Source: Symbiodinium natans (lineage: Eukaryota > Sar > Dinophyceae > Suessiales > Symbiodiniaceae). Taken from it: DNA of 64,000 nucleotides. A program made the translations under genes and the position numbers. The stretch spans positions 979,743-1,043,742 of the forward strand of contig CAJNDS010000446.1 of assembly GCA_905221605.1 (NCBI GenBank). The letters run 5' to 3'. The notes under the pieces were generated by a model. The model was not told the origin of the DNA, searched no databases, and worked only from the letters and a program-made list of their open reading frames with translations. Positions 1 to 10,084 of the stretch are shown here, piece after piece (the stretch's first letter is position 1; each line of letters opens with the position of its first letter).

Positions 1-143
1 GTCAATGACAAGGCGTTCTTCTATCGCTTCACACCCTTGTAGAGTTTGCACTTTTTTGTGCCTTCACTGGAAGCTTTCCGCCGCTTTGGGATAAATTGAC
101 AACCATAGAAGACCTTTGTGCTGACACTTTTTTGACGCTCCAG

Positions 144-3100
144 GAGAAGGAGGCCGACATCATCTGCACCATCGGACCAAAGTCCTGGGACCCTGAGGTT
201 GACAAGTTGACCATATGTCAAAACTTCGGAAAACCCTTGAATTCGAATTGCTGTTTTTCACATGCCTCTGAGGTGCAAGTATGTCATACAAGTCATCTGT
301 TCAACTCGGGTTGAGAGTCAAGACGCCAACAATTTCCGAAACCTGCGGGCGCCGTGGCCATCCATGTGCCCTTGCCAAACACACCCCCCGAAGCTATCCA
401 TGAGGCCAAAGGTGCCCCCCCTTGCTCATCCTTGAGGTTTTGGTGGAGCTCATGAAAGCCGGAATGAACGTCATCCGATGCAACATGTCCCACGGAGACC
501 ACGAGGAAACCGTGTGGCAGTGTTGAGACTCCAAGGTTTAAGGCCTAGAGACAATGACCACATCCCAAGGTTTGAGCCGTTCCCAATCCTTCGGGCATAA
601 GACGACAGTAGTGACGGTAGTGCAAGAGTCTCGCGAAACGGTGCTCCCACGCTCAGAAAATCTCGAAGGAGCAGAGCATGAAGCTGGCCAACCTTGAGAA
701 GGCCGATGCTTTGAGTGTTTTAAGCTCCTCTTCGTGGCCTAAATCATCCTGTCTGCAGCTTTGATGTTGAAAACTCAACAGTGGCATGCGTGAAGAACAG
801 CGTGGCAAGGAGGCTTAAGTTGCTGTGGGACGCCTTGCGACTGGCCGCCTTCGAGGGTTGTGGTTTTCTGGTCCTGAAATGGGCTGTGGCTCATCACATT
901 CACTGTCGTAGCGCGTGGGCACACTTTCTTGCGATGTGCTCTTTCTGTGTTGAGGGCTCCGCCTTCGGTCTCCCGACCTGAGGTCCCCCCCTGAAAAGCG
1001 CCTCCCCCTGTTGAAGCGTGCCCCCTCTTGAAGGTCGGATTTTGCAACATCTTCAATAGGAGAACATGGAAAATATTATCATGCGTAGATTCTACCACAG
1101 AAGGCATACGAGCTCGCTCCGGAGTTCAAGGGCAAGATGAAGGCGGGTTGACAGCGTGCTTTTGGGCGAAGCGGAGCTGTTCAGTGCTCTCTCGTCATGT
1201 CATTGTGCAGATCTTGATGGACACTCGCGGCCCTGAGATCCGTACTGGCACTTTCGAGGCAGGGCTATCGGGTCCGGCATTCAAAGCAGAACCCGATGCC
1301 CCCCCCTTTGCAAGGGTTCCCCCAGGTCTACAACTCCAAGAAAGAACTGAAGGCTGGTCAGGAGCCGCAGCACATCCATGGGGTAGTGGGGGTGGGTGGT
1401 GCGGTTTCAAACATTTCTTGTCAAGGACTTCAAGCTCGTCACCGACTACAGCCTGAAGGCTTCAGAAGATTTCAGAATGGCATGCAAGCTTCGACTTGTG
1501 CCGTGCAGGGGGGCTTTTAAAATATCTCATTTTTCCGTCTCTGGATCCCCAGGGCGACGAGAGCATGGTGGCGATCACCTACGAACAGCTGCCCAAGAGC
1601 GTCAAGCCGGGCCAGCGCATCCTCATCCAGGAGTGTGGGTAGCGTGCACCAATGGTGGTACTACGGAGGGCACGTCAACCCGGTAGCTGCACCAGGACGG
1701 CACTGTGATCCTCGAGGTCACGGAGGCAAAGGACGACGAGGTGCTTTGCAAGGCCAGGAGAGGCGAAGGGGATGCGGTAACACTTGCACATCTAAAGTCA
1801 GATGGGTCGCATGAGGTTGTCAACAACTGCAAGCTGGGTGAGAAGAAGAACGTGAACGTGCCAGGCACCTCCAGACCAAACCAACCACCCAAAAAAAACA
1901 CCGGAAATCCTGCACTTTCCAGGTGTGAAGGTGGACATCCCGGTTGTGGGTGAGCGGGAGATCAAGGCTGGGAGAGGGGATGGGTTCGATTCTCGGTGCT
2001 GGGGCTCCATGTGCAGGACATTGAGGAGTGGGCAGTTCCCAACAACGCCGACTACATTGCCCTCAGTTTTGTCCAGATGCCTGGCAGGGATGTTCTGGTT
2101 CTACTCTACTTTCGACATGCAGCCGTCTGCAGCGGCATGCAGCCACATGCAGCCGCATGCAGCCCAGGAGCGCGGATGATGTGAAGGAGTGCCGCAAGCA
2201 CTTTGGCGGTAAGGACATCAAGGCAGGCCGGCAAGTTGCATTGAGATGTGTTCAAAAAGTGTAAACTTGTAAACGTGCTCTCAGGGCAACCGTGTCACAA
2301 CAGCAAATGATGGTAAGTCACTGTGAGCTCTTGTAGGCTTTTCTCGTCCGCATGATCTGCGTATAGGGCGAAAGGTTGTAAGCTCCAATGGTCTGTGCGA
2401 GCATCGAAAGGAAGGGGGGCACATCTTCAGTACGTGGTCTATCAGCCGACCCTTCCTTGGTCTTTGTTGGGATCCTTGAGGTCATCTCCAAGATTGAGAA
2501 TGTGGAGGGCCTGAAGTGTGCGGCCCAGACTACGTCCCAAATTATCCCGACTGAGTGTGGCAAAGGCCCCCCCCGGTAGCGGTAAAGACGCTTTGAGGCT
2601 CACCCGTCATGCCGGGGTAACATGGGGTAACTCCCTTCATAGTCTTCGTTCGGGCTAAAGCTTCACTCGATGATGGATCCGTTCTGAGGAACTTTGAGGA
2701 GCCGCTGCCCAAGCGTTGTGGCTTGCTCCGTACGGCCCGGTAGGGCTTCATAGGGCTCTTGTGGTACATGTGCACCTTTGAAGGGCGATGCCGCTCCAAG
2801 GATCCTCGCGGAATCGGATGGCATTATGGTGGCCCGTGGCGACCTGGGCATGGAGATTCCGATGGAGAAGGTTTGGATGGCCCAGAAGATGATGATCAAG
2901 AAGACCAAGGCTTGCCCATACCAAAAAGTGCCATATTCCATGCATTGCCATGCCTTCATCGCAGCCCCCAAAAGTGGCCCAAACTTCCCAAACCTCAGCA
3001 TCCTCTGCTACTCTGAATCGCTGTTCAGGCAGCCGGCAAGTACGCGGTGTGCGCCACGGAGATGCTGGCATCCATGGAGGACAAGCCGTTCCCGACCCGA

Positions 3101-3333
3101 GCGGAGGCCTGTGATGTGGCCAACGCAATTTTGGATGGGGCCGACGCAGTGATGCTCAGCAGCGAGAGCGCCATGGGAAAGCTGCTGTGCCTTCATTTAG
3201 GGTGGGGTAGCAGGCAGGAGTGGCCTGGCTGGGTACTCACGATATTCTGAGGTTCCCCGTCGAGACGGTGAACACCATGAGGAGGATCGTCGAGGAGGCT
3301 GAGCACGCGCTCGTGTCGGAGATGGTGGCGGCG
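144..3333 (+). CDS. Pyruvate kinase, 18 exons read, 3' part missing
   Basis: Glycolytic enzyme converting phosphoenolpyruvate and ADP to pyruvate and ATP. Exons: 144-197, 437-505, 669-701, 1104-1142, 1211-1258, 1326-1361, 1426-1458, 1553-1630, 1696-1752, 1816-1864, 1923-1966, 2017-2075, 2168-2222, 2481-2515, 2689-2700, 2801-2909, 3029-3180, 3252-about 3332. Joined, they keep one frame and give family landmarks in order: [43 protein letters not shown], the B-domain part ending [64 protein letters not shown] and [20 protein letters not shown]. The start lies upstream of 144 or outside the window. After [14 protein letters not shown] an in-frame TGA (3334) or a GT donor (3333) follows, and no exons of the C-terminal domain are seen before the LINE cluster. 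Family identity is near certain. Whether the copy is functional or truncated is open. Confidence 0.93.
2113..2166 (+). repeat. Short CATGCAGCC tandem repeat in a pyruvate kinase intron
   Basis: The intron between exons 2017-2075 and 2168-2222 holds several near copies of CATGCAGCC running up to the acceptor AG. It explains the His/Ala/Ser-rich reading frames here, which are not coding. Confidence 0.7.
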
Positions 3334-3935
3334 TGAATGCTTTGAGGTCGAGCAGTCTCACTCGTAGCACTCTTCGAATTCATGAAGCCCAGTTTCTGTT
3401 CAGCACATCCCAGCATTCACTACCTGTAGCAGTTGAGCACAGCAAGCTGGGCACTTTTTCTCACACCGCTGCCAGCAACAACGCCCAGGATTTGCTTACA
3501 GTCTTCAGTAGAAAATTATTCGCCGGAAGGCGGGTAGTCTGGGTTCTGCTGCAGCCTTTCAGCCTATTTTCGGCTCTCACACACGGCAATCTTATGCCAG
3601 TTTTCGGCCCTAAGAGATCCGTTTGCAGAAGATCTCGCAAAATTCCTGCATGGCTTGTCCTCATGAGAGAGTGTCCACAGCTGTGGGTACAGATTGGTAT
3701 GCTCATTCCTTCGTAGCTTTGCCATGGGATAACATACAAAAAGTATAAGCAAATAAATAAGTAAATAGATAGAAAATATATATGTATGTATGTATGTATA
3801 TATATATATATGGTGTAGATGTATTTGTTTGGGTTTCTGTCTTTGCTTGTTTTTCTGTTTATGTTTCAAGGGGCCCTTAGTGGGTCGGCGACTGGGCCTT
3901 GTCATCCAAAACCGAGCACGGCTCCCCCGTAGGGC
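3334..3935. other. Gap between pyruvate kinase and the LINE cluster
   Basis: No exon was recognised. The stretch contains a TATG/TA microsatellite at about 3775-3812. This is where the missing C-terminal pyruvate kinase exons would be expected, but no matching protein text is visible in any frame. Confidence 0.5.
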
Positions 3936-4208
3936 ATGATGCGTTCGTATCGCGCCACCTCCAGGGCAAGCGCGATGAGCAAGACCGGCTCCTGCAAGGC
4001 ATCTTTCACGTTGATGACCTGCAAGCGGGATGGCTACTGTTGCGGTCCTGCGCCGCCCCGCACGCCAACTACCTGTTATGCAACCTTCCCCAACACCTCA
4101 CTGCCGAGTATGCGGTGCAGCACGATGCGGCTGTCATTTGGTGTCTTTCCGCGCTTTTCGAACACGGTGAGGCTCCCGGCGAAAAGTCCCTGTGCATGTG
4201 GTCTATGA
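3936..4208 (+). pseudogene. LINE fragment: region between reverse transcriptase and C-terminal domain
   Basis: The frame from about 4020 reads AGWLLLRSCAAPHANYLL followed by LPQHLTAEYAVQHDAAV. I recognise this as the conserved connector downstream of the reverse transcriptase in dinoflagellate non-LTR elements. Equivalent text occurs on the minus strand near 9,740-9,840 (VLLYCAAPCCVYLLRTL). The rest of the element is missing or out of frame, so this is a decayed fragment. Confidence 0.65.
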
Positions 4209-4217
4209 GACATGACT

Positions 4218-4345
4218 TGCGTAAGCCTCGGTGGGAGGCCCTTTGTAGGTTGCCTTGAGAGGTCCAGACAAAAGAGCGGCTTGTGAAATTGCACAAGCCT
4301 TTGTGGGAGGCTCTTGTAGGCTGCCTTGAGAGGTCCAGACACAAG
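4218..4345 (+). repeat. Tandem duplication, about 73 bp period, two copies
   Basis: The segment AGCCTC..GTGGGAGG..CTTGAGAGGTCCAGACA occurs twice (from about 4220 and about 4293) with a few substitutions. It separates two LINE fragments and has no coding reading of its own. Confidence 0.7.
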
Positions 4346-4429
4346 AGTCTTCCCAGTCCTCTGTGCAGACCACATGTGTTCCCGGCAGACCCCATTCATG
4401 GCTTGATGGACGATTATGTGCGTCGAAGC

Positions 4430-5035
4430 CCAAAGCAGCCAACAATTTTTACTGCCTTCATGCGATCTGCAGTTCGGACTGCATTGAATCGCTTGCGCGA
4501 CTCCACGGATGCTTGGCATGGCGCCCCTCTTCGTGTGCATGAAAGTCGTTTAGCCTCGCCCTGCGAATGCTCCTTGCAGGGCGGGACGACTTCTGTCGCG
4601 AGCAGCTGCGTTCCAGCGCGGCGACTGGACAGCGCTCTTGGAAGCTGCTCGTCACGACAACCCGCAGCGGCGCAGCTCCGGTCCAGGCACTTGGCGTGCA
4701 ACGCCCTTGTTGAAGCAAGCGTGAGCAAGCTTGCGCAAAGGTAAGGGCAGGTGAAGTGTGCAGAGCTCGCCAACTCCTGACGGCAGCGGAGCTGGCCCCT
4801 GAAGCCCATCCCCGACACTGTCATGGAGCACCATCCTTCCCAGCCCCTCCGACTTGGACCGGCGGCCATAGCGACGGCTCTACGCGACTCAACGCGGCGA
4901 CAGGCCGCAGGGCTGTTGGGCATGCGAGTCGAGCACTTGAAAACCTTAATGATCGACGTGCCCCCTGTTGAAGTCCTTCTCGCAGCGACGCAGCTCCCGA
5001 ATGCCAGCAAACGTCGCGCCGGCCTTCAAGTGTGA
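4430..5035 (+). pseudogene. LINE fragment: N-terminal region and start of reverse transcriptase
   Basis: Frames around 4455-4720 read FMRSAVRTALNRLRDSTDAW, matching FMRVAVRRALVAALTRIREA in the better copy at about 10,400. At 4845-4960 the text LRLGPAAIATALRDSTRRQA followed by GLLGMRVEHLKTL matches the entry of the reverse transcriptase domain. At least two frame changes are needed across the fragment, so it cannot encode an active protein. Confidence 0.7.
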
Positions 5036-5056
5036 CTTGTACCAACTGAGAATACT

Positions 5057-5660
5057 GTGAAGGACGGAGTATTTCCGTGGCGCAAACCAGACGGAGTGCA
5101 CAGCCTGGCCAAGCAATGGGCGCCGTTCGATGAAGCAACACTGCCGGTCCAATACGCTTTGCAAGCACTGGCCGGTACCGCGGCATTTGCCGCCCATGTG
5201 CGGACGGTGCCCGAGCTTTGTGACGATGTTGTTTCGCTCTTGTTTCTCTCGATGGGCGGAGTGCGGATGATAGCATGTCCCACCGCAACTACTCCCTTTC
5301 GTACGGTTTTGTTCGGTCAGCCTTCCACGTATTGTTGGTGGGCCCCTCCCACAGCGATGATGACCTCCTTGCCATGGCTGCGCGAGGGGCGCAATGTCAT
5401 CCACCAAGGTCGCTTGCCCACTCCCTCCTCGAGGACCCCTCACCAGTCCCACGTGAGCCGGCGCCAGGGCCGCGTGCTCGACCACAAGGCGCGGCCAGGC
5501 CAGCGCCGCCGGAAGCCGGAATGCGTCACTTCTCTTGACGCAGTCGACCGCGCAACCACCTCCGCGTGCGTGTGCTCGCGCTCCAATCGGGCGGCTGTGG
5601 CTGCTTGTGCGACCGACCGTCCATTTTCTCTGTCTTCACACCTTTTGTCGTGCTAAATAA
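5057..5660 (+). pseudogene. LINE fragment: decayed reverse transcriptase palm with A-rich 3' end
   Basis: The text VQYALQALAGTAAFAAHV (about 5148-5203) parallels YQFALKARAGTDALAAHV in the copy at 11.2 kb. The following catalytic motif A region is broken: the aspartate-containing strand is frameshifted and reads near 5250-5285 as a decayed LDGRSA..DSMSHR. DPSTYCWW, the next conserved block, is also shifted. The fragment ends in GCTAAATAAAAAAAG at 5652, which could be an old 3' tail. Confidence 0.6.
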
Positions 5661-5708
5661 AAAAAGTCATTGTTGCATTCATTTTGATCAATCAAAACAC
5701 GGTATTAC

Positions 5709-6510
5709 TTGACGTCGCAACTCTGTTCGAATGCAGGCTCGTCGTATTTCGGCTTTTACCTCTCGCTGGGCGACACATTCCACCGCTTGGTCTCCAAAAC
5801 GCTGGCCAGGGAGTGTGCCGCCAAGTTCGACCATGCCATGCGGCCTTTCCAATTCGCAATGCAAGCACGAGCCGGGACCGATGCACTCGCAGCTCACGTG
5901 CGTGCCGCACTCGCAACACGCGCCTGAGCCGTGTTGGTGTCACTGGACGGTAGGAGCGCGTACGACAGCATGTTACACACGGCCTTCCTGTGTAAACTCC
6001 GCGAGGTGGCCCCGGAGTTGCTCGCCTTTTCTACGGTACCCCCTCCACGTACTGTTGGCGGGACGTATGCCAAAGCGAAGGGTGCGAGCAGGGGGACCTC
6101 CTGGCTCCAGCATTATTTGCCCTCGGGCAGCACAACGCCCTCCAGCAGGCCTCGGACGTGCGTCAACCCGATGACACACTTGCTGCCTTCCTGGATGACG
6201 TCGCCGTGCCGCACGGGAGCCGCACTCGACGAAACGGTGAGCACAGCCTGTGCATGTTCGAAGTAATCGCGAATGGCCTCCCGCTTTGGAACGGGGCGCA
6301 GGTCGCTGTCTCGATACCACGCTCGTCCCCCCTTCACATCCTCAGCTGAGCCTCGGCGCCAGAGGGGCACCACAGCAGGTGCTGCACTGCGTGCCGCCCG
6401 CCGAAGCAAAGAGCGGACGTACCTGAGCTTGGCGGCGTTGCAACCTTTTCATTCTCGGCATTGAAGTCGGCGGTCGGCGGAGCGCCGAGGCAGTATTTCA
6501 TCCGTTTGCT
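5709..6510 (+). pseudogene. LINE fragment: reverse transcriptase fused to endonuclease-like domain
   Basis: FHRLVSKTLARECAAKFDHA and FQFAMQARAGTDALAAHV are followed by an in-frame stop near 5926. Then come motif A, VLVSLDGRSAYDSM (about 5931-5972), and, after a frameshift, motif C, LAAFLDDVAV (about 6180-6209). FLDD replaces the usual Y/F-x-DD and is normal for this group. From about 6257, FEVIANGLPLWNGAQVAV and then LFILGIEVGGRRSAEA match the C-terminal domain seen at 8.9-9.4 kb. The thumb and connector are deleted between the two parts. Clearly dead, but one of the more recognisable copies. Confidence 0.75.
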
Positions 6511-6980
6511 CGCCTGCTGCCGCGCCGGGCTGCGCCTCCACCATCCTGCGCTGCCAGCATGTCTGCCCTCGCACTCCGATGGTCAGCAATCCTGCCCTTT
6601 GCAGCTGCCAGGTCCTTCGCAGCCAGCCTTCTTGCTTTGCCCTGGCCGGGACCTCTGCCTCGATGGGGATGCGCCGCTCCTCAGTGACATCTTGTCCAAG
6701 GGTCCTGCCCTTGCCAGCCGCCTGGCGTGAGTCGTAAGCCCTCCCCACTTTCGCTTCGCGATTACGTAGGCAACTGCGATGCCACCTGCGCAGGGACATA
6801 CGGGGACCGCGATGAACGGTGAGCAAAAAAGGCGTGCCGAAAAAAAACCCGGGACCGCGTGTTGCCAGGAACCGGATCTGACTGGAGCTGGCGGAAAGAG
6901 GTGTGTGTGTGGGATAAAAAGGCAGAATATGGGATATGGTTACCATTATCATATTACTCGCCAAGCAATTCTGCAAATTT
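6511..6980. other. No gene seen; LINE-derived or unassigned sequence
   Basis: Frames are open for 80-170 codons on both strands but show no conserved block. This is what GC-rich decayed retroelement sequence would give. Confidence 0.4.
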
Positions 6981-6984
6981 TATC

Positions 6985-7110
6985 GCGTGCCTGGCCTGGA
7001 GAGCTGGCCCCCTTATGCCCCCTTGAGCACGCGGCGGCTCGTATCTGCAAGGAAGCAGGTGCCCGAGTCGTCGCGCATGCCGCCCTGCGTGACAGCAGCA
7101 TGCTTCGCTT
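6985..7110 (+). pseudogene. LINE fragment: start of C-terminal endonuclease-like domain
   Basis: PLEHAAARICKEAGARVVAH followed by AALRDS (about 7018-7100) matches PLERAAARICREAGARVATN on the minus strand near 9,430 and FQRAAARMCREAGVAVALN at 13.26 kb. The rest of the domain does not follow in frame. Confidence 0.65.
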
Positions 7111-7485
7111 CGCTTTCGCCCGTTCGGGTCCTTTACAAGCGTCAGACTGTTCCTGCTACTCGTGGACCACGGTCCTATAAGGACATGGGGAATGGGGGCG
7201 TGCTTGAGTGTTGGCACGATTCGGTCTGTACTGGCTTGCAGCGGGCGGCCAAGTTGCTGTTTCAGCAATATCAGTCCACGTATTCACCGCTGGAAAATTA
7301 CAGGCTGCAAAACTGCGGAGTCGATCATCCCACTTCGTTAGCGGGCGACCGGGTCGACGATGTAGTTGTAAAACAAAATTTGCTTGCCAGTTGGTTTCTG
7401 GACACCATTTGAGAACGCCCAATTGGGAATTCGCAACATTTGGAAAGCGAAGTTGTGCTGACGTCGTGCAAGCTGGCGAGACCAG

Positions 7486-8272
7486 GTGTCATCCTCACCA
7501 GCCTGGCATGACCGCCCGCTGCCCGTTGTCCATAGGTTGTCGCCCGGCTGGGGGCTGGAGCACAGGGACCGCGTTGGACGTTGGTATAAAGGTGCGAGGG
7601 AAAAAGAAAAAATGAAAAACAAAACAAAATTGCTTTTCCTCCTGCGCATGCTGCTGTCTGGATTACACGTATTGCCGTTGATTCTGACACAAATTCAGGC
7701 ACTGGATGCATTGCAACGACGAATGCTTCGCTGGGTGCACAGCACTGTGAGTCGGATGAAACACAGAGTGACTGCAGCGTTACACATACACTCTGTATCA
7801 CTCTGTGGTCACTCAGGGGCGACAGCTCCCCATCGACATTGGCCCTCCCAGGGACAGGCCCGGAGTGCGCACGGACAGACGCCGCCTGGCCATCTACGGG
7901 GCGACGCCTAACGGATCCGTGCTATGCTTCGATGCGACGCTGGTATCGCCACTTACACGCACGGGGCAACCACAGCCATGCACGGCCAACGTCGAGCGGG
8001 CAGCGGAGCAACGCAAGGCGGCCACCTACCCGGAGCTTCGGCGCCAAGGGCCGCAGAAGCTCCTGGTGTTTGGCAGCGAGGTCGGAGGGCGCTTCAACGG
8101 CGACGCGCAGCAACTGGTGCGAGACCTGGTCCGACTGCGGTCCTACAGAGGGCCGCCAGCCCTGCGTGCCGCCGCGTCTTCCAGCTGGACGCGTCGCTGG
8201 TGGGGCCTGCTGTCTGTCGCAGTGCAGCAGGCAGTTGCAAGCACTGCCCTTGGCCATGTAAAGGAGCATTGA
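7486..8272 (+). pseudogene. LINE fragments: LDALQRRMLRW block and second endonuclease-like subtype
   Basis: At about 7,700-7,740 a frame reads QALDALQRRMLRWVHSTVSR, similar to a tail segment of other non-LTR elements (tentative). From about 7,805 to 8,272 an open frame of about 155 codons reads RRRLAIYGATPNGSVLCFDA, LVSPLTRTGQPQP, TYPELRRQGPQKLLVFGSEV and WWGLLSVAVQQAVASTALG. This is the C-terminal domain of a different subtype from the ARICREAGARV type nearby, and it also appears at 12.3-12.7 kb. It has no upstream reverse transcriptase in frame. Confidence 0.65.
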
Positions 8273-8605
8273 AACAACATGATAGGAGGGCCGGCACCGG
8301 AGCAGGCAGAGATGGCGGCGGCATGCGGCGGCTCGTGAAGGGGGCGGTGCTGACCGCGCCTTGCACCTTTCGAGCAGGTGGACAAAAGGTGGCGGCCTCA
8401 GTGTTCCAGCGCCTACCCATCTCGAGCGCGACGACCGCACGCTTCCACAACAGTTCGCCTCCAAATTCGAAGCCGCCTGCGCCACCACCAATATGCCCTT
8501 TCCACGCGGGCCGCGCTGGTGCATACTTTGCCGGCGCGCACTCAGGCCGAGTCGCGGGTGGCCAAGACACCCCCTTGGCAGAGCGTGGTGTTGTTGCCCT
8601 TGCTG

Positions 8606-8634
8606 TTCCCTTTTTTTGTTTTTTTTTTCTCCCA
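8606..8634 (-). other. A-rich tract on the minus strand, candidate LINE 3' tail
   Basis: The + strand has two T runs (7 and 10 T) separated by G. Read on the minus strand this is an A-rich tail downstream of the minus-strand LINE copy that ends near 8,900, with the CAG tract between. Inference only. Confidence 0.4.
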
Positions 8635-8665
8635 CGCGCCTTTTTACTCGCGGGGGGTCTGCTCT

Positions 8666-8703
8666 CTTCCTGCTGCTGCGGCTGCTGCGGCTGCTGCTGC
8701 TGC

Positions 8704-8797
<94 letters not shown>

Positions 8798-8802
8798 ACT
8801 AC
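8666..8802 (+). repeat. CTG/CAG trinucleotide tract with CGG interruptions
   Basis: Begins with CTG/CGG alternation and continues as about 33 uninterrupted CTG units before CTACTACGAG. It creates long open frames in all three phases on both strands (Leu, Cys or Ala; Ser, Gln or Ala) that bridge unrelated flanks. I regard those as artefacts. Confidence 0.95.
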
Positions 8803-8899
8803 GAGCAGTGGGTCTAGGGCGGCAGCGGCCCATGCCCCGGCCTGCTGGGCTGGGGCGGGGGGGCACCGCAAGGAGCTCCCCCAGAGCGAGCTCCTGCCC

Positions 8900-9990
8900 G
8901 TCGAGCGGGTCAACCGGTTCACCCACTGGAAGCTCTAGCAGCGTGCACGCGTGGGCGCGGAGCGCCGCGAGCGCTGCCAGGGTGGTGCATCGGTGCACCA
9001 TCGCTTGGCGGGCCGCTGCCGCGCACCATGGCGCGCGTTGGCGCGCGCGGGCGCGTGCGAGCAAGCGCAGGAAGGTGAGGGTGCTCTGGCTGAAGCGCCC
9101 GCCCAGTTCAACCCCGAAGACGACCAGCTTGCAGCGGCGGGCGCACCGCAGTTCTGGGTACGCTCGCAGTTTGCGGTCGACGGCCTGACGGAGGGCGAGT
9201 CCCGGTTCCCGATCCGCCTGCGGGCGGGGCTCGCTGTCACGCCTCAAAGGGCTTACGATCGTGGTGTCGACCGCGATCTGAGCACCTTGCCAGATCGGCA
9301 GGTTGTTGGCGACGACCTCGATTCTGCGCCCGTCCGCGGCCGGAAGATCGAGGTTGAGATCGCGCAGGGAAACATTCGTGGCAACCCGCGCTCCTGCCTC
9401 GCGGCAAATGCGTGCTGCTGCGCGTTCGAGGGGGCCAGCACGAGGGGCTAACACCCCGACCTGCGCACGCGGACCGGTGGTCCCCGAGCGCGTCGAGGTT
9501 GCCTCCGCAAGGGCATCGAGCGGGTGTAAGCGGCAGCGGTAGCCTCAGCCGGGGAAGCAGCAGGATGCGGTACTCGGCATCGGGTACGTCCGTGTCCCGG
9601 CTCGTTGGGAAGGCTGTAAAACCGCAGCTCGCGGCGTCGCCACTCTGCGACAGCAGCAGTGCTCGAGACGCAGGGTCAGCGCTTGTCAGTGGCCGTGCGG
9701 TGTCATGCTGGGCAGCAAAGTCCGCCGTGTCAGTTGGGGCGAGGGTCCGCAGCAAGTAAACGCAACAGGGCGCGGCACAATAGAGGAGCACCTTGGCACT
9801 CCGGAGTTCGTCGAAGCCCATCTGCGTTCCGCCCTTGCCCGCCAGGGCGGCCTCCTCGACAACCTCCCCGCGTTCCATGACTCCCAAGCGTATCGCGCAT
9901 GGCAGGCCGTGCCCGACGCGGGAGACCGCTGGCACACAATGGTAGTTGCGTTGCGAGCGGCCCCCCCAACGCCAGCGCACACGCTCGCAC
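8900..9990 (-). pseudogene. LINE copy in inverse orientation: connector, CCHC knuckle, endonuclease-like domain
   Basis: Read from high to low coordinates. VLLYCAAPCCVYLLRTL (about 9,790-9,740) leads to a zinc-knuckle-like CPCGGNLDALGDHRSAC (about 9,515-9,465). A frame change follows, then PLERAAARICREAGARVATN, RIEVVANNLPIWQGAQIAVD, a TTIVSPL block and KLVVFGVELGGRFSQ (about 9,430-9,080). The C-terminal domain resembles the restriction-like endonuclease part of R2-type elements, by inference from domain order and the C-x-C...H...C knuckle. It is followed by the CAG tract and an A-rich stretch. Its opposite orientation to the neighbours shows independent insertion or inversion. Confidence 0.75.
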
Positions 9991-10084
9991 AGTCCCTGTG
10001 TGCGGCGGGCACGTGCGAACGGCAGGAGGACGTGGATGCCGCGGCAGCCCGGCTGTTTGCGCTGCCAACAGGGCCGCTCCCCTG

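Noticed and set aside
8361-9188. Three overlapping + strand frames rich in Leu, Ala or Cys
   Set aside because: They exist because of the CTG tract and have no conserved flanks.
7922-9454. A 510-codon minus-strand open frame
   Set aside because: Only its first part (LINE endonuclease-like domain, about 9,450-8,900) is real. The rest is the CAG tract read as serine plus the antisense of the + strand LINE fragment at 7.8-8.3 kb.
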